DNA from: Punica granatum
Taxonomy: Eukaryota > Streptophyta > Magnoliopsida > Myrtales > Lythraceae
Reading direction: 5' to 3'
Assembly: GCF_007655135.1 (NCBI RefSeq)
Contig: NC_045128.1
Coordinates: 21,918,811-21,982,810, forward strand
DNA length: 64,000 nucleotides
Both the position numbers and the translations under genes were made by a program. This document shows positions 57,346 to 64,000 of this stretch, in pieces. The notes under the pieces are model-generated. The model saw only the letters and a program-made list of their open reading frames with translations, ran no database searches and was not told the origin of the DNA. Position 1 is the stretch's first letter. Each line of letters opens with the position of its first letter.

Positions 57346-59164
57346 TGATGTTTGTATACATGAAGCGATGTTTTGGTGCACCTGAGCTGTTAGTGCAGGT
57401 AAGTTAAAGTAGCAAAAAGCTCCTCAAGGAAAGATAGAAATTTGGCTTCTGATAGGGAGGTTGGAATTATTGCGCTGCTCATAGATTTCTGATAGTAATG
57501 GAGAAATTTGAAGAGAATCCAAACTGTTCGTTTACCAAATTGAAGTGTCCAAGAAATCTGTTCTTTTACCAAATTATTTGAGCTATCGCCTATTAAGAAT
57601 CCGATGGTCAGAACTTGACTTATGCGTGATAGTAAGCAATTGTATGATCCAACTCCTGTGTGCACGATCATATTTACATGTTAACCTTCTTTCTTGATGG
57701 GCCTCTTGCCCCACCTGGGGGCTATAGCTATCTGCTTGCCGAGGTAACATGCCATAAGTCCTACAGGTGCACTTGATGAGTTTAATTGATTTAGGTGGGC
57801 ATTTGCAGATGCTGAATACTTCTTTTACCAATGGCTGGTGGGTTTGTCAGCAGGCTTGGAATTTTTTAGCTAACTAACGATATCATTCCCTAATAGATTG
57901 TCATCATCCGAATAACCATGTCCTTGATGGCTGATGATTTTCCCTTCATTTATATGTATCGTCTTCTAATATGTGTAGATTTTATTTCTTTTGGCTGAAA
58001 AGGAATTGCATTAGGAAGAAAAAGTGGCAAAAGGCCTTATGAGGCAACTGCATCTCCCCTCATTGGAGGAGAATAGGGAGGGAGGACAGAGGGGAGCCTG
58101 CCTTAATATTCCAATTTGCAGTGAATCGATATCAGCGTATTAATCACGAGATACAAGTGCGAAAGTGTCCTTGGTTATTCGTATGTGGACATATGCGGAA
58201 TTGCCTATAGTACGGTTGAATCTTGTCACTGGTCACGGTGATATTTACCGCAAATCAGAATATTCAAAGTCAGATGGCGAGTTCAAACAAAGTTGGGAAG
58301 AAGAGAAACCAAAAAGCATGTGGAACTACAAGATGAACGAATAAAAATGAAAGAAAATGAATTAAGAAAAGATAAAAGTAAGCAAAGTTGATGGGCTTAA
58401 TACTTTTTACTCTCCTCAATTATACTAAATAAATAAAATGTGAAAGTTTAACAAAGTTAAAATATCCCAGAAAATTCAATTGAAAAAAAATAAAAGGGCA
58501 ATGGGACTGATAACTTTTTTTTTTCTCCTCTTATTTAGGATTTAAACAATTTATTTGTTCTTTACTTTCAAATTGCATAATAAAATGAAATATGCTACAC
58601 ACAATATAAATTTATTTATTCGTAAAGACTAAATAAATATATAATATAATAAGTTTGAATTATTAAAAATAACATAATAAAAAAATAGCGAGTATGAATT
58701 TTTTTTTCACTATTCCTTACAATGCTAATAAAAATGAAAGTTTATATGTTTTTGAAGATAGATAAATGTTACTTGTGGACAAGTAGGTAATGTGTACGTG
58801 TATGTATATATAGAAAATTAGAAATATAACTATGCTATTTGTGCCGACTGAGTATGCCGGCATATGCCGAGAATAAGATGGAATGGCATTAGAATGTAGT
58901 AATTTCAAAGTTCAATGTCAATTTGCTAACAACTCACATTCGGCAGGAGCGGGCAAATTCAAATCGGCTTATACATCTTTTGAATGCGACCCGAGGAATT
59001 GTTCAATTGAATGCAAGTAAAAAGAAAACTGCTACTCATGTTTGAACAAATTACATGAGAAGCCTTCCCGCATACCGTCAGGGATTGGTGATGAGACGGG
59101 TCTAAGATGGTTAGGCTCCCCTCTTTTATATATATATATATATATATATATTAAAGTAAAGTTA
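57346..59164. other. 3' region of the Tic22-like gene and intergenic DNA
   Basis: AT-rich sequence with A and T runs near 58350-58700 and a (TA)n tract at about 59128-59150. No gene is supported. Confidence 0.45.
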
Positions 59165-59489
59165 TGCCTTGTTCGTTTTTCATATATCAAAATTTTATTC
59201 CACTTAACTCAACTGCATTATTCCATTGATTTAACAATACAATTATTACATTTTTATTTTTTCTCTAATTTAATAATAAATTCTCTCATGTTTTTTATTA
59301 ATCATTATTATAATTAATTTTTAATCAGAAATTCTCCCAATTATATTCGTTACTTTTTTTTATTATCTTTTTCTCTCAATTATTCATTACTTTTTTTTAA
59401 TCTTTTTCTCCACTTATTTTGTCTTTATTTTCCGAAAGTTGAGTAGAGTTAAATAGAGTAACAATTCCACTCTGAGATCAAATGTAAAC
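59165..59489. mobile_element. Tourist-like MITE, inverted relative to the 36.7 and 44.3 kb copies
   Basis: A 325-bp element flanked by TTA (59162-59164 and 59490-59492). The interior reads as the reverse complement of the family's motifs (CTTTTTCTCTCAATTATTCA, AATTCTCTCATG). The outer TIRs are weakly conserved. Confidence 0.6.
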
Positions 59490-60965
59490 TTAGTCGTTGA
59501 ATCGATGCAATATCCTTAAGATTTTGAAGGAAAAAAATTTCAAATCCTTCCCATGAATTTAACGTGGCCTTGATAGTGACGTGAAGATGAGATAGTGGCC
59601 TATCAAATGATAGGACCTCAGGGTTCATCGCGGCCTTGACTAGGGAAGTGGCGGTCAAGTTTCAAGCCACAGTCGCGATCTCCCTCCCCTCTCTCTCTCT
59701 CTCTCTCTCGATGAGATGGGAGGAGGCACGATTCTCGGACAATGGGAGCCCTTCGCCGACCATGGCCACCCCCGTCTAGTTTACCAACAATCTTTAGTGC
59801 CGTCGGCGACTTCAATGGGGCTGTGGTGACTGGCTTTAGGCAGCCACCATCCCTCTCCAATTAGATGTTCATCTCTGGTTTTTTTTCTTTTCTCCACCTG
59901 ATTAGGATGTGGCAAATTCTGGCGATTATAAATCAAATATCATGTCACTTCCTTATAAATCTCATCCCTTCCACTTCCACATAGCATATCAGGTTTTGGC
60001 CTCTAGGTTTCAGATCCTTCTCTGGGCCCAACCGGAAAATTCTAATTCTTATAACCACCTATTAGAGTTTGCGAAGGATGAGACCCGATTGTATAAACCC
60101 ATCGCTATGCCTAGTCATAGGTTAACATATATAGGCACATTAGTTCTGCCAAATTGTCACAAATCCTGCATATAGAAGAACAAGGATCATAATGATGCAG
60201 TAAATATATATTAAAGAGATAGAAGCGAAATAAATTTGCGTGTTTATTTGCTAGTTTCAATTTAAACTAAAAATCAAGCTTGATGGGATGGATGGAGTAT
60301 GTTATAAAAGTTGAATTTCAGGTAGAACATGTCGGGGTTCCTTATATTTGTCCCCGATGACAAAGGCCAATTTGAAAACGAATTTCCCTTTTTCAAACAT
60401 GAAAACCAAAACCTGACGATTCTTATCCTACTGATGATTGATTGTATTATCCTTATTGGGGACTTTAGCTCCAGTATTTGAATCCTTCCAATCACGTCTA
60501 GTTAATTTCCCTTCTGGTCAATTCACAAAATCTAGTTTCTCTTCAGGTCAATTCACAAAATGGCGACAGGACAGGTATCGTGGAAAACATTTAATAAAGT
60601 GATCCAGCAAAAGAAAGGGTTATCTTTCTTTTTCAATCCCTTGAAAGGGATTCGGAGTAGTAATATTTAATATTTATCGTCGTGCGAAATTGAGGGGTTT
60701 TGGTTTCGATTCGAATCAATCAATCAATCTTCCAGTACCTTTTTAACTCTAATGGTTATATCTCATGCTTGTTCACAAGCCTCCCTTATAAAAAGAAAAA
60801 AAAAAGGAAAGAAAATGCGGGTGACAATGGAGGACTAAATACGTTACTTTGACTTTCTCGTAAATATTAATTATGTTAGTATTACTCTGTCATTTGATTG
60901 TGTAATACGTAATTAAAATGTTTGAAAGTAAAAAATTGACCCAACAATAGGCTCACAGATCATTT
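59490..60965. other. Intergenic DNA
   Basis: It contains a GC-rich island at about 59630-59860 with a (CT)n tract at 59690-59709 and no known domain. A short duplication, TTCNGGTCAATTCACAAAAT, lies near 60513 and 60545. No gene is supported. Confidence 0.4.
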
Positions 60966-61453
60966 GAGTTAATTTCACCATACAACATGATATTTTAAAA
61001 AATTTCACCACCTAAGGTCCTGTTTGGCAATTGACGTGTGCTAAACTCAACTCATTTTAATTCCATATAAATACAAATTAGGCAAGCTTTTTGAATGACT
61101 GGTGGGGCACAAGGGAACAATGTCGTATATTGTATGCTTAGGGACGTCTACTCTAACTGTTGCCGAATTGCTTTTGTTTTTTTTTTCTCTGCTTTCCCTT
61201 TTCCCGTTGGTGGGTCCCGGCATTTTACCGTTCGACCCCATATTTTGTCTTTTTACGAGTTAAGTTGAAATTTTTTGTTGCCAAACAGACCCTAATAAAT
61301 TTTTTAAAATTTTGTGCCATACGATGAAATTATTGCATTTCGTGCCATACCGTAAAAAAATTTCAAGCTATCGTGCGATTTAGTGAAATTATGACTATAT
61401 GAGCTTTGTGGTAAAAAATTTGAAAATATTGCGTTGTACGGCGAAATTAACCC
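60966..61453. mobile_element. Decayed TIR element split by a younger MITE
   Basis: The ends GAGTTAATTTCACCATACAA and GGGTTAATTTCGCCGTACAA (opposite strand) form an inverted repeat that continues through ATATTTT and a TTTTTTACCAC-like block. The target duplication is not clear. A Tourist-like MITE (61016-61292) sits inside it. Confidence 0.7.
61016..61292. mobile_element. Tourist-like MITE nested in the 60966-61453 element
   Basis: The TIRs are GGTCCTGTTTGGCAATTGA and GGGTCTGTTTGGCAACAAA. A TAA target duplication lies at 61013-61015 and 61293-61295. Length is 277 bp with no coding capacity. Confidence 0.85.
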
Positions 61454-61979
61454 TAAACATTTTGATTGGTCTCTAGATTGAATAATAGTCAAATAATATT
61501 TTTTTCCTTGACTCTCTACCCTCTCTCTCTCTCGACATTCAAAATGAGGTCGAGATCCAAGAATGGAGAAAGTTATCCGAAAGCAATGATGTCAGTTTTA
61601 TGAATAGGAAGATTTATTGGTCTCTGAAATGGCTAGAGTGTGAAAATGAATTGAACCGTATTGTACCCTTTACTACAATCAGAAAGTGAATTACAATTAA
61701 TGAATAGTGAAGAAACCAATGATCAAACCCACCAGTCCACAGCCTCAATGCAAAAGCAAATTGAAAAACATGTTGACTGTCAAATGAAAAATTACTGACA
61801 GAATGGTCTGCCAATAATTGTGTCGTCATTGCAAATCTAATCAATCTCACCACCAATCCCTCATGTATGTGTGTATATATATATGTGTGTGTGTGTGTGT
61901 GTAAAACCAATAGATATTGAATCTTATTCACCTTTTGCCACCACAGAAGTGAAGAGTTATAGTTTCACCGCGATCAGAA
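61454..61979 (+). promoter_or_regulatory. Upstream region of the glucosyltransferase gene with a TG/TA microsatellite
   Basis: A (TG)n(TA)n(TG)n tract lies at 61867-61902, about 80 bases before the ATG. The rest is unremarkable; no other feature is visible. Confidence 0.45.
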
Positions 61980-63520
61980 ATGGCTACTCCTTATTGCCAC
62001 TTCCTAATTGTGTCATTCCCTAGCCAAGGGCTCATTAACCCATCCCTCCAGTTTGCTAAGCGCCTTCTACGGTTGGGGGCTCATGTGACCTTCGCCACTT
62101 CCATATCCGCTAACCGCCAGATGCGCAAGTCCACAGAAACCATTGAGGGCTTGTCCTACATCGGTTTCTCTGATGGATTTGACGACGGTTCCGACATGGG
62201 AGCGCATGATCTCGAGCAATTCATGGCCGAGCTGAAGAGACATGGGTCGGACACCCTACGTCAACTCATCGAGAACAACCTGAAAGAAGGCCGAGAGTTC
62301 ACGCACGTATTTTACACAACAATTGTCCCCTGGGTCGCAGACGTGGCCAGTTTCCTTCGGTTACCCTCAACGCTCATCTGGGCGCAACCTGCGACTGTGC
62401 TAGACATCTACTACTATTACTTTAGTGGCTATGGAGACGCCATCGCGAATGCCAGGGCTGACCATTCATCCCCAATTCAATTGACGGGACTTCCGCCTCT
62501 TACAGGACGCGATATCCCTTCCTTCTTCACCCCTGGAAACCATTACAATTTCAGTTTGCCTCTTATGAAACGCCACCTGGAGATCCTCGATGAGCAACGC
62601 GATCATAACCCAAAAGTGCTTGTGAACACATTTGATGCACTTGAAGAAGGGCCTTTACGGGCCATTGATAAGCTCAACATGGTGGCCATTGGACCTCTAC
62701 TTCCCTCTGCGTTCTTGGATGGGCACGACCCGTCGGATACATCCTTTGGAGGTGACCTCTTTCGGGACTCAAGGAACTATATTGAGTGGTTAAACACGAA
62801 GCCCAAGGCATCAGTGATCTATGTGTCCTTTGGGAGCATCTCTGTCCTATCAAAGCAACAAAAGGATGAAATGGCACGGGGATTAACAGCCAGCAGCCGC
62901 CCATTCCTATGGGTAAGGGAGATGTGACATAATTATAACATGACGATATGAATATGTCCAGGATTTAGCTACGACCCTCAACGACGTGTTATTTCCTAAT
63001 ACTATTATCGATATCCTTCGACCAGGTAATCAGGAAAAGCGGGGAAGAGGGTAAGGAAGATGATGAAGAGTTGATTGGTCGGGAAGACTTGGAACGGCAA
63101 GGAATGATTGTGCCATGGTGCTCACAGGTGGAGGTCCTGTCCCACCCATCAGTTGGATGCTTCGTGACACACTGCGGCTGGAACTCGACCTTCGAGAGCC
63201 TGGCATGTGGGGTTCCAGTGGTGGCATTTCCCCAGTGGACTGATCAGCACACAAACGCGAAGCTGGTCGAGGACGTGTGGAAGACGGGGGTTCGAGTCGA
63301 AATGAAGGACGGTATAGTCAAAGGGGAGGAGATCAGGAGGTGCTTGGACCTGGTCGTGGGAGGAGGAGAGAAGGGGGAGGAGATGAGAAGGAATGCCAAC
63401 AAGTGGAAGGACTTGGCAAGGGAGGCTGCTAGGGAAGGTGGGTCGTCGGATAAGAACCTTAGGGCATTCTTGGATGAGATTACAGTGCCAGCGGCCAATT
63501 TGATTTTTCCTGCTATTTGA
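61980..63520 (+). CDS. UDP-glycosyltransferase, UGT75-like, two exons
   Basis: Family-1 UGTs transfer sugar from a UDP-sugar to small molecules in the cytosol. Exons 61980-62912 (311 codons) and 63026-63520 (164 codons plus stop) give 475 residues, the usual length. The intron after FLWV-type residues (W311) is at the site common in group L (UGT74/75) enzymes. The PSPG box runs from W342 ([16 protein letters not shown]) to Q385 (FPQWTDQ); the final Gln is typical of UDP-glucose users. The region [15 protein letters not shown] and the phrase [19 protein letters not shown] resemble crocetin/UGT75L-type glucosyltransferases. At residue 18 the motif usually written QGHINP reads QGLINP, so the catalytic histidine position is leucine. 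Acceptor specificity cannot be predicted, and activity is in doubt because of L18. Confidence 0.93.
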
Positions 63521-64000
63521 ATAGAACTTACTAATGTGTTGCTATCTGAATACATTAAAGGTTATGTTACCGTACTGACCGTGCTGTTTAAGTACTTCCT
63601 AATATATATATATGGGATTAAGTTTATTTTGCATACTAACAGCATAATTAATTATGTATGATCTCGATGATCGAATATGATGTCGGATTGAGCAAGCGGA
63701 AGCGTTGATAACCGATAAAACAAAACTTTTACCGATAAAACATTCAAGGATCAAACCCGGAATCCTATCCCGGGTTGTCGTAACAACCTCCATTGACCTA
63801 GATTACGTGAAACTAACATCTACGAGGAAAGTTTCTTCTCGAGTTACCTCTTGAAGCAAAAGTCCAGTAGAAGTCTATCAGCACCCCGTTTTAGTCCAAC
63901 GGCTCTAAGAGAGAACATCAACGGGGCACCCGGCTACGACTCCTGAGCTCTAACAGAAAATGGCTCGACAAATCCCGAGTTACTATTCATAGTCGGGTCA
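63521..64000. other. 3' flank of the glucosyltransferase and unclassified repeat-like DNA
   Basis: The gene's 3' region reaches about 63650, with a short (AT)n near 63603. From about 63680 the sequence becomes GC-richer (GAGCAAGCGGAAGCGTTGAT, CCGGAATCCTATCCCGGG) in a style seen in plant LTRs, but only one end lies in the window, so it cannot be classified. Confidence 0.35.

Noticed and set aside
59618..59860. GC-rich 80-residue minus-strand frame
   Set aside because: It spans a CT microsatellite and has no domain or splice context.

Overview
The window is nuclear DNA from a flowering plant. It has spliced genes with GT-AG introns, plant-specific families (a SEC-type O-GlcNAc transferase, a Tic22-like plastid protein, a UGT75-type glucosyltransferase), AT-rich intergenic DNA and many nested plant transposons. 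A eudicot is most likely; I cannot name the species from sequence alone.

Layout. Positions 1-2138 (minus strand) hold the 5' part of a SEC23 gene that runs off the left edge. A second, complete SEC23 paralogue (12 exons, 776 codons plus stop) lies at 19153-28695 on the plus strand, so the two copies are divergent with their 5' ends facing. The 17 kb between them is almost all repeats. In order these are an eight-unit tandem array bracketed by palindromic MITE arms (2.8-4.5 kb), a minus-strand LTR retrotransposon that has gag but no visible pol (5995-13330, perfect 5-bp target duplication AACAT), and a Mutator-like element with long TIRs (13431-18725). A hAT-like element with an 8-bp target duplication sits inside the retrotransposon. 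The Mutator element carries a broken mudrA-type transposase and, convergent to it, a GRF-zinc-finger/transmembrane reading frame. A Tourist-like MITE is nested inside the transposase.

From 28.7 to 38.3 kb is a gene-poor stretch. It holds a 1.2 kb non-autonomous Mutator-like element with a 9-bp target duplication, a 0.8 kb direct duplication containing an exon-like fragment, a 34-bp poly(C) tract, and three MITEs just upstream of the next gene. At 38319-48016 (plus) lies a 28-exon O-GlcNAc transferase gene of the SECRET AGENT type, with TPR repeats followed by the catalytic domain. One base is missing in exon 26, which breaks the frame about 100 codons before the expected end.

From 48 to 52.4 kb there is intergenic DNA with a three-unit ~0.68 kb tandem repeat. 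A seven-exon Tic22-like gene follows (52440-57345), then MITE-bearing intergenic DNA, then a two-exon UGT75-like glucosyltransferase (61980-63520) whose usual catalytic histidine position reads as leucine.

The genes do not form a pathway: they serve COPII vesicle budding, O-GlcNAc signalling, plastid protein import and small-molecule glycosylation. The informative features of the region are the paralogue pair, the layered transposon insertions, the duplicated pseudo-exon in SEC23 and the frameshift in the O-GlcNAc transferase.
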